Of a DNA stretch of 64,000 nucleotides, positions 1 to 9,700 are shown in pieces. Each line of letters opens with the position of its first letter. Within the stretch, counting starts at the first letter, position 1. The translations under genes and the position numbers were made by a program. Source of the stretch: Streptomyces sp. CC228A (GTDB lineage Bacteria > Actinomycetota > Actinomycetes > Streptomycetales > Streptomycetaceae); contig NZ_JAJPUI010000002.1 in NCBI RefSeq assembly GCF_021390935.1, forward strand, positions 496,001-560,000. The letters are read 5' to 3'. Under the pieces are notes generated by a model. It worked only from the letters and a program-made list of their open reading frames with translations, ran no database searches and had not been told where the DNA came from.

Positions 1-15
1 CCCCAGGACCACTCC

Positions 16-132
16 GGAGACCGGGGCGACCCCAGCGCAGGCCGAGGCCACCGCGGAGACCGGGGCGACCCCAGCGCAGGCCGAGGCCACCGCGGAGACC
101 AGGGCGACCTCACCGCAGGCGCCCCGGGACAC
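16..132. repeat. 39-bp direct repeat, two full copies plus a partial third
   Basis: Copies begin at 16, 55 and 94. The period is 39 bases, so 13 codons, and any reading frame is preserved across copies. Read in frame 2 it gives a Thr/Ala/Glu/Pro-rich segment, as expected for a flexible linker. It is followed to about 490 by more degenerate Thr-Asp-Pro-Ala-Gly repeats. Confidence 0.7.
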
Positions 133-491
133 CGCGCCGGAGGCGGCACCGGACACCCCGCGGGGCCCCGCACCGGAGGGGTCCGCGGACGCCGTCCGCT
201 CCCGGCCACCCGCCGGCATCGGCCGCCCCCGGACCCCCGCGGACAGCGACCGCCCCGCCACCCCGGCCGACACCGGCGCACCCCACGCCACCGCCGACAC
301 CGGCGCACCCCACACCGCCCGCACCGACCCCGCCGGCGCCACGGCCCGTACCGACCCCGCCGGCACCAACGCACCCCACGCTGCCCGTACCGACCCCTCC
401 GGCGCCACCGCCCGTACCACCGACCCCGCGGGCGCCACCCCCGCCGGCACCGGCGCACTCCCCGTCACCGCCGGTACCGGCCGTCCCGCCG

Positions 492-1706
492 GTGCCGCTC
501 CGGGCACCGGGGAGCCCCGCGGCAGCCGGCTCCGCCCGTCCGTCCGACGACCGCGACCCGCCCGCCGGGCACGAGCACCCCGCGGGCCGGCCCGCCGGAG
601 GCGGTGCCGGGTGCCGCGCCGTCCGGCGGCGGCGACGGCGGCTCGGAGGGGTGCCGATCTCCATCAAGACGAAGCTCGGCAGCCTCGTCGTGGTGTCCGT
701 GTTCATCACGACCGGGCTGCTGCTGGTGGCGCTCCGCACGGAGACCGAGCTGCGGTTCATCACCGTCTTCTCGGTGATCGCCACCCTCCTCCTCACCCAG
801 TTCTTCGCGCACGGCCTGACCGCGCCGCTCGACGAGATGACCACCGTCGCCAAGGGCATCTCCCACGGCGACTACACCCGCCGGGTGCGCGGCGCCGACC
901 GCCGCGACGAGCTCGGCGACCTGGCCTCCACCATCAACCGCATGGCGGACGACCTGGAGGCCGTGGACCGGCACCGCAAGGAGCTCGTCGCGAACGTGTC
1001 GCACGAGCTGCGCACCCCGATCGCCGCCCTGCGGGCCGTGCTGGAGAACGTCGTGGACGGCGTGTCGGCCGCCGACCCGGAGACCATGCGCACCGCCCTG
1101 GCGCAGACGGAGCGGCTGGGCCGGCTGGTGGAGACGCTGCTGGACCTGTCCCGGCTCGACAACGGCGTGGTGCCGCTGCGCTGCCGGCGCTTCGAGGTGT
1201 GGCCGTACCTGTCGGGCGTGCTGAAGGAGGCCGGGCTCGCGGCGTCGCAGCGCGCGGTGGGCGGCTCCGCCTCGGGCCCGCACACCCGCAGCGACGTGCA
1301 CCTGCACCTGGACGTGTCGCCGCCGGAGCTGACCGCGCACGCGGACATGGAGCGGCTGCACCAGGTCGTGGCGAACCTGATCGACAACGCCGTGAAGCAC
1401 TCGCCGCCGCACGGCCGGGTCACCGTGCGGGCACGGCGCGGGCCCTACCCGGAGTCCCTGGACCTGGAGGTGCAGGACGAGGGGCCGGGCATCCCCGAGG
1501 CGGAGCGGCACAAGGTCTTCGAGCGGTTCAACCGGGGCAGCGTGCCGTCCCCGCACGGCCCTGGCAGCGACGGCGGCACGGGCCTGGGGCTGGCCATCGC
1601 CCGGTGGGCGGTCGACCTCCACGGTGGCCGTATCGGTGTGGCCGAATCGGCTCGCGGCTGCCGGATTCTCGTCACTCTTCCGGGGATCCCCCCGCAGCGC
1701 GATTGA
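492..1706 (+). CDS. Sensor histidine kinase, N terminus uncertain
   Basis: Membrane sensor kinase of a two-component system. After an Arg-rich patch come two hydrophobic segments (starting at SLVVVSVF and FITVFSVI) with a very short external loop, then a HAMP domain, the HisKA phosphoacceptor motif SHELRTPI, and an ATPase domain with N box NLIDNAVKHS, G1 DEGPGIP and G2 GTGLGLAI. The partner response regulator would lie before the window, as in the SCO5282/5283 pair. The start is unclear: GTG 492 has no ribosome site, and GTG 651 has GGAGGG touching it. Bases 1-490 read as a natural linker in a different frame, so the true protein may be longer and the sequence may carry an indel between about 490 and 545. 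Confidence 0.85.
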   Translation: MPLRAPGSPAAAGSARPSDDRDPPAGHEHPAGRPAGGGAGCRAVRRRRRRLGGVPISIKTKLGSLVVVSVFITTGLLLVALRTETELRFITVFSVIATLLLTQFFAHGLTAPLDEMTTVAKGISHGDYTRRVRGADRRDELGDLASTINRMADDLEAVDRHRKELVANVSHELRTPIAALRAVLENVVDGVSAADPETMRTALAQTERLGRLVETLLDLSRLDNGVVPLRCRRFEVWPYLSGVLKEAGLAASQRAVGGSASGPHTRSDVHLHLDVSPPELTAHADMERLHQVVANLIDNAVKHSPPHGRVTVRARRGPYPESLDLEVQDEGPGIPEAERHKVFERFNRGSVPSPHGPGSDGGTGLGLAIARWAVDLHGGRIGVAESARGCRILVTLPGIPPQRD

Positions 1707-1995
1707 CGTAGGGTTCGAACCGCGGCCGCCGCCGACCCGTGAACGTGTACGGGCACGGAGCCGGCCCGCTCAGGGGTGCGGACGAAGGGGGCCGCGGCCC
1801 TGTTCAGCGCTACCCGCGTCACGCCGGGTGACTGCCGAACCACGCTTGTTTCCCGCCATTGTCTTCGACGAAACCAGCGTTTTGGTGTGATGTACGCGAC
1901 GATGCCCTGCCCGGCCTGCACCTCCCGCCCGTAGAGGCGTAGCCTTTATTTCCGCTGTCCATCACCTTGTGAAGCGGAAGAGGGCGGTTGCCGCC

Positions 1996-4900
1996 GTGTC
2001 GTCTCAGTCCCCCAGTAACTCGAGCATCTCGACCGACCCAGACGGACAGGGCAAGAGCCCTGCCGCGGCGTTCGGCGCCAACGAGTGGCTCGTCGACGAG
2101 ATCTACCAGCAGTACCTCCAGGACCCGAATTCGGTCGACCGCGCCTGGTGGGACTTCTTCGCCGACTACAAGCCGGGCGCGCCCGGCACGGCGGACAAGC
2201 CCGCAGCACAGGCCCCCGCGGCCTCGGGGGCTGCGGGCACCGTGACGCCGCAGGCCCGGACGCAGGCCCAGCCCCCGGCGCAGGCCGCCGCCCCGGCGCA
2301 GCAGCCGCAGGCCCCGGCAGCAGGAGCGACCGCACAGGCTCCTGCCGCCACCCCGGCCGCCCCGGCGAAGCCCGCGGCCCCCGCGAAGCCGGCACAGGCG
2401 GCGCCCGCGGCTGCCGCGAAGCCGGCGCAGGCCAAGCCGGCGGCCGCGAAGCCCGCCGCCGAGTCGCCCGAGGGCCCCGAGTTCGTGACGCTGCGCGGCC
2501 CGGCCGGCGCCGTGGCGAAGAACATGGACGCCTCGCTGGACATGCCGACCGCCACGTCGGTCCGCGCCGTCCCGGTGAAGCTGCTGTTCGACAACCGCAT
2601 CGTCATCAACAACCACCTGAAGCGGGCCCGCGGCGGGAAGATCTCCTTCACGCACATCATCGGGTACGCGATGGTGCAGGCGATCAAGGCCATGCCCGCC
2701 ATGAACTGGTCGTACCAGGTCAAGGACGGCAAGCCGACGCTGGTGAAGCCGGAGCACGTCAACCTCGGCCTCGCCATCGACCTCGTCAAGCCCAACGGCG
2801 ACCGCCAGCTCGTCGTCGCGGCCATCAAGAAGGCCGAGACGCTCGACTTCTTCGAGTTCTGGCAGGCGTACGAGGACATCGTCCGCCGCGCCCGCGCCGG
2901 CAAGCTGACGATGGACGACTTCTCGGGCGTCACCGTCTCCCTCACCAACCCCGGCGGCCTCGGCACCGTCCACTCCGTGCCGCGCCTCATGCCCGGCCAG
3001 TCGGTCATCATGGGCGTCGGCTCCATGGACTACCCGGCCGAGTTCCAGGGCACCTCGCAGGACACCCTGAACAAGCTGGGCATCTCCAAGGTGATGACCC
3101 TCACGTCGACCTACGACCACCGGGTCATCCAGGGCGCCGCGTCCGGCGAGTTCCTGCGGATCGTCGCCAACCTCCTCCTCGGTGAGAACGGCTTCTACGA
3201 CGACGTCTTCAAGGCGCTGCGCATCCCCTACGAGCCGGTCCGCTGGCTCAAGGACATCGACGCGTCCCACGACGACGACGTGACGAAGGCGGCGCGCGTC
3301 TTCGAGCTGATCCACTCCTACCGGGTCCGCGGCCACGTCATGGCCGACACCGACCCGCTGGACTACCACCAGCGCAAGCACCCCGACCTGGACATCACCG
3401 AGCACGGCCTCACCCTGTGGGACCTGGAGCGGGAGTTCGCGGTCGGCGGCTTCGGCGGCAAGTCGATGATGAAGCTGCGCGACATCCTCGGCGTGCTGCG
3501 CGACTCGTACTGCCGCACCACCGGCATCGAGTTCATGCACATCCAGGACCCCAAGCAGCGCAAGTGGATCCAGGACCGCGTGGAGCGCCCGCACTCCAAG
3601 CCGGAGCGCGAGGAGCAGCTGCGGATCCTGCGCCGCCTGAACGCGGCGGAGGCCTTCGAGACCTTCCTGCAGACGAAGTACGTCGGCCAGAAGCGCTTCA
3701 GCCTGGAGGGCGGCGAGTCCGTCATCCCGCTGCTGGACGCGGTCATCGACAGCGCGGCCGAGTCCCGCCTGGACGAGGTCGTCATCGGCATGGCCCACCG
3801 CGGCCGCCTGAACGTCCTCGCGAACATCGTCGGCAAGTCGTACGCGCAGATCTTCCGCGAGTTCGAGGGCAACCTCGACCCGAAGTCGATGCACGGCTCC
3901 GGCGACGTGAAGTACCACCTGGGCGCCGAGGGCACCTTCACCGGCCTGGACGGTGAGCAGATCAAGGTCAGCCTGGTCGCCAACCCGTCGCACCTGGAGG
4001 CGGTGGACCCGGTCCTGGAGGGCGTCGTCCGCGCCAAGCAGGACATCATCGGCAAGGCCGGCACGGACTTCACCGTCCTGCCCGTGGCCCTGCACGGCGA
4101 CGCGGCCTTCGCGGGCCAGGGCGTCGTCGCCGAGACGCTGAACATGTCGCAGCTGCGCGGCTACCGCACCGGCGGCACGGTGCACGTCGTCATCAACAAC
4201 CAGGTCGGCTTCACGGCGGCGCCCGAGTCGTCCCGCTCCTCGATGTACGCCACCGACGTGGCGCGCATGATCGAGGCGCCGATCTTCCACGTGAACGGCG
4301 ACGACCCGGAGGCGTGCGTCCGGGTGGCGCGGCTCGCCTTCGAGTTCCGCCAGACGTTCAACAAGGACGTCGTCATCGACCTCATCTGCTACCGCCGCCG
4401 CGGTCACAACGAGGGCGACAACCCGCAGTTCACCAACCCGGCGATGGTGAGCCTGATCGACAAGAAGCGGTCCGTGCGCAAGCTGTACACGGAGTCGCTG
4501 ATCGGTCGCGGCGACATCACCGTGGAAGAGGCCGAGCAGGCTCTGCAGGACTTCCAGGGACAGCTGGAGAAGGTCTTCACCGAGGTCCGCGAGGCCGCCT
4601 CGCAGCCCTCCGAGGGCATGGCGGCGGACCCGCAGGCCGGCTTCCCGGCGAGCGACGTGGACACCGCGATCTCCCAGGAGGTCGTGAAGCGGATCGCCGA
4701 GTCGCAGGTCAACATCCCCGACCACATCACCGTCCACCCGCGTCTGCTGCCGCAGCTCCAGCGCCGCGCGTCGTCGATCTCCGACGGCACGATCGACTGG
4801 GGCATGGGCGAGACCCTCGCCATCGGCTCGCTGCTGATGGAGGGCGTCCCGGTGCGCCTGGCCGGCCAGGACTCCCGCCGCGGCACCTTCGGCCAGCGCC

Positions 4901-5841
4901 ACGCGGTGCTGGTGGACCAGGAGACGAACGAGGACTACACCCCGCTCCTGTACCTCGCGGAGGACCAGGCCCGGTACAACGTGTACGACTCGCTGCTCTC
5001 CGAGTACGCGGCGATGGGCTTCGAGTACGGCTACTCGCTGGCCCGCCCGAACGCGCTGGTCATGTGGGAGGCGCAGTTCGGCGACTTCGTCAACGGCGCC
5101 CAGACCGTCGTGGACGAGTTCATCTCCTCGGCCGAGCAGAAGTGGGGCCAGACGTCCGGCGTCACCCTCCTCCTGCCGCACGGCTACGAGGGCCAGGGCC
5201 CGGACCACTCGTCCGCCCGCCCGGAGCGGTTCCTCCAGATCTGCGCGCAGAACAACATGACGGTCGCGATGCCGACGCTCCCGTCGAACTACTTCCACCT
5301 CCTGCGCTGGCAGGTGCACAACCCGCACCACAAGCCGCTGATCGTCTTCACCCCGAAGTCGATGCTGCGTCTGAAGGCGGCGGCGTCGAAGGCGGAGGAG
5401 TTCACGACGGGCCGGTTCCGCCCGGTCATCGGTGACGCGTCGGTCGAGCCGGCCGCGGTCCGCAAGGTCGTCCTGTGCTCCGGCAAGGTGTACTACGACC
5501 TGGAGGCGGAGCGGCAGAAGCGCGGCGTCAAGGACGTGGCGATCATCCGCCTGGAGCGCCTCTACCCGCTGCCGGGCGCGGAGGTCCAGGCCGAGATCTC
5601 CAAGTACCCGAACGCGGAGAAGTTCATCTGGGCCCAGGAGGAGCCGGCGAACCAGGGTGCCTGGCCGTTCATCGCGCTCAACCTGATCGACCACCTGGAC
5701 CTGGCCGTCGGCGCCGACATCCCGCAGGCCGAACGGCTGCGCCGGATCTCGCGCCCGCACAGCTCCAGCCCGGCGGTCGGCTCCGCGAAGCGCCACCAGG
5801 CGGAGCAGATCCAGCTGGTCAACGAGGTCTTCGAGGCCTGA
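1996..5841 (+). CDS. kgd: Multifunctional 2-oxoglutarate decarboxylase / dehydrogenase E1 with fused E2-type domain
   Basis: Thiamine-diphosphate enzyme of the TCA cycle, 1,281 residues, as in actinobacterial Kgd/SucA. Order: an N-terminal E1 segment ([14 protein letters not shown]), an Ala/Pro linker of about 100 residues, and an acyltransferase domain without a lipoyl domain, ending with the catalytic YDHRVIQGA near residue 375. The E1 core follows ([11 protein letters not shown] near 600, GDAAFAGQG near 700, INNQVGF near 733) with the C-terminal transketolase-like part. GTG 1996 is chosen because AGAGGG lies about 11 bases upstream and the protein then begins SSQSPSNSS as in relatives. An in-frame GTG at 1969 lacks a ribosome site. 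It stands alone, closed by a strong terminator. Confidence 0.97.
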   Translation: MSSQSPSNSSISTDPDGQGKSPAAAFGANEWLVDEIYQQYLQDPNSVDRAWWDFFADYKPGAPGTADKPAAQAPAASGAAGTVTPQARTQAQPPAQAAAPAQQPQAPAAGATAQAPAATPAAPAKPAAPAKPAQAAPAAAAKPAQAKPAAAKPAAESPEGPEFVTLRGPAGAVAKNMDASLDMPTATSVRAVPVKLLFDNRIVINNHLKRARGGKISFTHIIGYAMVQAIKAMPAMNWSYQVKDGKPTLVKPEHVNLGLAIDLVKPNGDRQLVVAAIKKAETLDFFEFWQAYEDIVRRARAGKLTMDDFSGVTVSLTNPGGLGTVHSVPRLMPGQSVIMGVGSMDYPAEFQGTSQDTLNKLGISKVMTLTSTYDHRVIQGAASGEFLRIVANLLLGENGFYDDVFKALRIPYEPVRWLKDIDASHDDDVTKAARVFELIHSYRVRGHVMADTDPLDYHQRKHPDLDITEHGLTLWDLEREFAVGGFGGKSMMKLRDILGVLRDSYCRTTGIEFMHIQDPKQRKWIQDRVERPHSKPEREEQLRILRRLNAAEAFETFLQTKYVGQKRFSLEGGESVIPLLDAVIDSAAESRLDEVVIGMAHRGRLNVLANIVGKSYAQIFREFEGNLDPKSMHGSGDVKYHLGAEGTFTGLDGEQIKVSLVANPSHLEAVDPVLEGVVRAKQDIIGKAGTDFTVLPVALHGDAAFAGQGVVAETLNMSQLRGYRTGGTVHVVINNQVGFTAAPESSRSSMYATDVARMIEAPIFHVNGDDPEACVRVARLAFEFRQTFNKDVVIDLICYRRRGHNEGDNPQFTNPAMVSLIDKKRSVRKLYTESLIGRGDITVEEAEQALQDFQGQLEKVFTEVREAASQPSEGMAADPQAGFPASDVDTAISQEVVKRIAESQVNIPDHITVHPRLLPQLQRRASSISDGTIDWGMGETLAIGSLLMEGVPVRLAGQDSRRGTFGQRHAVLVDQETNEDYTPLLYLAEDQARYNVYDSLLSEYAAMGFEYGYSLARPNALVMWEAQFGDFVNGAQTVVDEFISSAEQKWGQTSGVTLLLPHGYEGQGPDHSSARPERFLQICAQNNMTVAMPTLPSNYFHLLRWQVHNPHHKPLIVFTPKSMLRLKAAASKAEEFTTGRFRPVIGDASVEPAAVRKVVLCSGKVYYDLEAERQKRGVKDVAIIRLERLYPLPGAEVQAEISKYPNAEKFIWAQEEPANQGAWPFIALNLIDHLDLAVGADIPQAERLRRISRPHSSSPAVGSAKRHQAEQIQLVNEVFEA

Positions 5842-5867
5842 CGGCCGACCGGCGACCGCACACGAAC

Positions 5868-5905
5868 GGAGGGCCCGGCACCCCACAAGGGGTGCCGGGC
5901 CCTCC
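5868..5905. terminator. Bidirectional hairpin terminator after kgd
   Basis: Perfect 17-base-pair stem (5868-5884 with 5889-5905) closed by the loop ACAA. It lies between kgd and the convergent DUF6191 gene and can serve both. Confidence 0.92.
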
Positions 5906-5912
5906 GGCGTTC

Positions 5913-6083
5913 TCATCGCGCCGCTGGGACCCGTATGAGCACCGCACCGCTGGCCAGGTCTATGGGGCCCCGCCCGGGATCGGCGTCCCCCACCTCGTCC
6001 AGCGTGACCTCCTGCCGCCGCCGCTCCTCCTCGGTGTGCCGACGGCCGGGAGCGAACAGCTCGTTCAACGCGCTACCGAACAC
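5913..6083 (-). CDS. DUF6191 small protein
   Basis: 56-residue protein beginning MFGSALNELFAPGRRHTEEE and containing DVGDADPGRGPIDL-like sequence (here DEVGDADPGRGPIDL), the signature I associate with the short Streptomyces DUF6191 family. The GTG start at 6083 has AGGAG five bases upstream. Function unknown. It is preceded by the terminator of the Rhs operon, so it is probably transcribed alone, and ends eight bases from the kgd hairpin. Confidence 0.8.
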   Translation of the reverse strand: MFGSALNELFAPGRRHTEEERRRQEVTLDEVGDADPGRGPIDLASGAVLIRVPAAR

Positions 6084-6133
6084 AGTGACTCCTGTTCTTC
6101 TCCGGGGACGTGCCCATTGTGCCGAGATGGACG

Positions 6134-6168
6134 GGCCCCACGGAGCAGCCGAAGCCGTCCGTGGGGCC
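6134..6168 (-). terminator. Hairpin terminator after the Rhs/immunity genes
   Basis: 11-bp perfect stem (6134-6144 with 6158-6168) with a 13-base loop, 27 bases beyond the stop of the candidate immunity gene. Confidence 0.7.
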
Positions 6169-6194
6169 TCACCGACCTGCGGTTCCGCAAGCGA

Positions 6195-6686
6195 CTACTT
6201 CCCACGCAGTCCCGCACAGTAGGCGGCGAGCCTGGCCTTGTCGTCCTCGATGCGCTCCAGCACCGCCACAGCCGTCTCCCGGCGCCTCGTACCCAGCTCG
6301 CGGTAGACAAGCCAGAGGCCCTGCCGTGCCGCAGCACGACACCTGTCGCCGAGGTCCACGTTGCCCCGCGCCGCCTCTTCCTCATCCGCCTCGCCGGCCA
6401 CGATCTGGAACAGCAGCTCCAGAACCAGGTCACGGGCGTCGGCGGACAGGTCGTCCAGCAGCGCGGCCAGCAGGACCGGAACGGTGGGCAAAGCGGCGCC
6501 ATAGAGCTGGCCCTGCACCACGACGACGTTCTCCAGCCCCCAGTAGGCATCCATCGCCTCGTCCTCGGTCACCGCGGAGATCAGTCGCCGCAGGGACTCG
6601 GGGACGGCCTCCGGCCTGTCGCCCAGGATGGGGAACGAGGCCCAGTCGACACGCTCGATCTCGATGACGGCCAGGCTCTTACTCAC
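6195..6686 (-). CDS. Candidate immunity protein for the Rhs toxin
   Basis: 163 residues, soluble and predicted almost all helical (for example TVPVLLAALLDDLSADARDL), acidic overall, no signal peptide. The GTG start at 6686 has GAAGGGAAGG just upstream. It begins only 24 bases after the Rhs stop on the same strand, the usual place for the cognate immunity gene of a polymorphic toxin. I cannot name a family with certainty. The immunity role is inferred from position, size and charge. The protein would have to sit in the cytoplasm to block a toxin acting on nucleic acid or nucleotides. Confidence 0.8.
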   Translation of the reverse strand: MSKSLAVIEIERVDWASFPILGDRPEAVPESLRRLISAVTEDEAMDAYWGLENVVVVQGQLYGAALPTVPVLLAALLDDLSADARDLVLELLFQIVAGEADEEEAARGNVDLGDRCRAAARQGLWLVYRELGTRRRETAVAVLERIEDDKARLAAYCAGLRGK

Positions 6687-6710
6687 TGGGGCCTTCCCTT
6701 CGACTCGTTG

Positions 6711-9700
6711 TCACTGGGCCCATGGGCCATCCTTGTCGTACAGGACGTCCGGCGGGAACTGACTCCGCTTGTACCGGGCCTGGCACTTCTTGCAGATGGG
6801 GATTTCGACCCACTTCTTCGCCCGCCAACCGAAGGCCTTTGTGAAGACCACGTTCTCCGGGCCCCTGCCTGCCTGACGCTCGACATCGCGTTCGGCGCAG
6901 CCGGAGGGGTTCGACGAACAGCCGATGAACACCTGGCTCGGGTTGCTCGGGTCGAAACCAGCAGTGTAGGCGGAGTGCTTACCCTTGTCCTCGTGGCCCT
7001 GCAGGTCACGTGCGTACCGAGCGGCGGAGGCGGAGTCCTCCTGGCCTTCACTCCACTCCGCGGCCTTCTGTTGTACGGCTTCCTGTGCTTGTTCCTTGGC
7101 CTCGGATTTGGCCTCCTCGGCTGCCTTGCGCGTGGCCTTCTGAGCCGGCTTCCTGGCCTGGGACGGCTTGGCCCTGGGCCTCGGTTGCGTCCGCGGCTTC
7201 GCCCGGGGCTTGGGCCGTGCCGCTGCCTTGCGGGCCGCGGCCCTCCGGGCCTGGGCACGCTTGGCCGCCTGGCGGGCGGCCCGCTGCCTCGCCTGAGCCG
7301 CAGCACGTCGCTGGGCCGCACGCTTGGCCGCAGCTCGCTGGGCAGCACGGCGCGCGGCGGCCCGCTGCGCCGCAGCCCGCTTCCTCGCCTCCTCACGGGC
7401 ACGCTTTGCCGCAGCACGCTTGGCCGCCTCGATGGCGCGCTTGCGGGCGAGAGCCGCCGCACGACGCGCCGCCGCTTCGGCAGCCTTCCGAGCCGCGATC
7501 TGGGCGGCACGGCGAGCCGCCGCGCGGATCGCCGCCTGGATGGCGATACGGGCCGCGATACCGATCAGAACCGGGAAGATCAACCCCGTCGGGTCAGAGA
7601 ACGTCGCCGGAGCGTTGTTGCTGTAGGCGTACGGGTTCATCGTGGCCGGCTGGCTGTAGTCGACCATCGGGTCGACGGAGAGGAACCGGCCAGTGCCAGG
7701 GTCGTACTCCCGAGCCCCGAGCGTTGTCAGCCCCGTGTCCCTGTCCATCGTGCCGCCCACGAATCCGCGCTGGCCGGGCCAGGCAGAGGGTGCCGCGCCC
7801 CGCAGGTCGCCGAACGGCATCAGCTTGCGCCGCGTGACGCCCATGGCCGGGCTCGCCATGTCCACGACCGTATGGGACGAACCGTGGTGGTCGGACAGCA
7901 TGAGCTGCCGGACACCGCCGGTGGCCCGGACGGACACCGCGCCATCGGGGTGGGCGTAGAAGCGTTCCGCCTTGACGGACGTGAGGTCCGCGCTGACGGT
8001 CAGTTCCGCCTCCCCGAGGTACAGCGTCCTGCTGCCGTCCGCACCGGTGCGGATCAGCCGGTCGCCGTCAGGGCCGTACAGGTACGAGGTGGTGTTGCTG
8101 CCCCCGCCCTTCGCCGGCTCGGACACGGATTCCAGCTTGCCCTCGACGTTCCACCGCAGCGTCTGGTTGACGTCGGCGCGCTGCCGGGTCGTGGTGTTGC
8201 CGGCCTTGTCGTAGGCGAAGGTGTTGAGTCGCTCGCCGTCCGGGCCCACCGACTTGACGGATGCGAGGGCGTTGGGGCCGCCCACGCCCGCCTTGCCGTA
8301 GGTGTAGAAGCGCGTGACGTTCTTGTCGGCGTCGCCCGCGGTGTCGTGCTCGACGAGCTCTGTGCGGTTGCCCGCCGCGTCGAACTTGTAGCTGTGCCAG
8401 TACGCGTCCGGGCCGCCGACCGTCTCCTTGGAGGGCCCGGCCGTGCAGTCGTCGCTACGGGCCGTCCAGGCGGAGGTCATCTGGCGCAGCTTGTCGTGGA
8501 CGAAGCACTGCGTGTCCCTCTTACCGGCATCGGGTGCCGCCTCACCCGGCGTGTCAGTGATCTTCGTGACGTTGCCCGCCTCGTCAAACGAGTACCGGGT
8601 GTCGCTGATACGGCCGGGGGACACCGAGCGGTCGAAGACCGTCTGGTTCATCCGGCGGGTGAACTCGTCGTAGAAGTACGAGCCGTAGAGCTTCTTCCCG
8701 GCCGGTCCGGCCTCGGTGCGCAGGATCTCGCCGAATGCCGAGTACTGGACGTCGCCGAGGTACGTGGACGCACCGCTGATGGAGATCGGCAGTCCGTCGG
8801 AGTTGTACCGGAAGACGACCCGCTCCGTGGTCAGGCCGCCCAGTCCCGGCAGCTGAGCCCAGGCGAGGTTGCCCGTCGGCGTGTACGAGTAGCTGTAGTT
8901 GTACGTACCGCCCAGACCGGTCTCCTCTGCGGGGATGACGGTCTTCATCCCCTTCAGGCGGTAGGCCGCGTCGTACGCGGTGACCTCGTCCCGGTACTCG
9001 CGCCCGTTCTCGTAGCGGATGGCGGCGGTCGGCAGCCCCTTGGCGAGGGTGTCGTAGGTCCACTCGATCCGCTTCGGACCGGTCGCGCTGCCCTCGCGAA
9101 GCGAGGTGGGACGACCGACCACGTCGTAGGTCGTGGCCAGAGTGTTGCCACGCGGGTCCGTGGTCGACATCACCTTGTCGGAGTTGTCGTACGTGAACGT
9201 GGTCCGGCCGCCGTCGGGGTCGGTGACGGCGGTCTGCCGTCCCCGCCCGTCGTACTCGAACGACGTGACCGCACCGCCCGGCGCGGTGACCTTCACCACG
9301 TTGTCGTGGTGGTCGTACTCGTACACCGTGTCACGCCACGCCGTCCGGGCGTCGTTGGTGTACTCGCGCAGGCGGGTGGTACGGCCCTCCGCGTCCTCGA
9401 AGCGGGCCGTGACCGTGTCGCCCTTCGGCGGGATCGTCGTGGAGACGTCGCCGTCGCGTTCGGTCGTGGTGCGCAACTTCTCCTTGCCGAGGTGGTACGT
9501 GATCTCCGCGACCGGCTCGCCCAGGCCGTTGAACAGCGTGCGGTTCTGGGACGGGACGACGTTGTCGCCGACCTGGAGGAGCTTGGGTTCCGGCTCCCGG
9601 TCGTTGTAGTAGCCGTCGTTCTCCTTCCACTTGCGGCCGACGGTGTCGTAGTAGGTGTCGTTGACGATGCGGCCGGCGCCCACGGCCTCGTCCTGGGTCT

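Noticed and set aside
1709..1725. GGTTCGAACC resembling a tRNA T-arm
   Set aside because: No acceptor, D or anticodon arms around it. Simple palindrome.
1819..5916. Very long antisense open frame across the kgd gene
   Set aside because: It mirrors the codon bias of kgd, has no ribosome site or family resemblance, and is expected in high-GC DNA.
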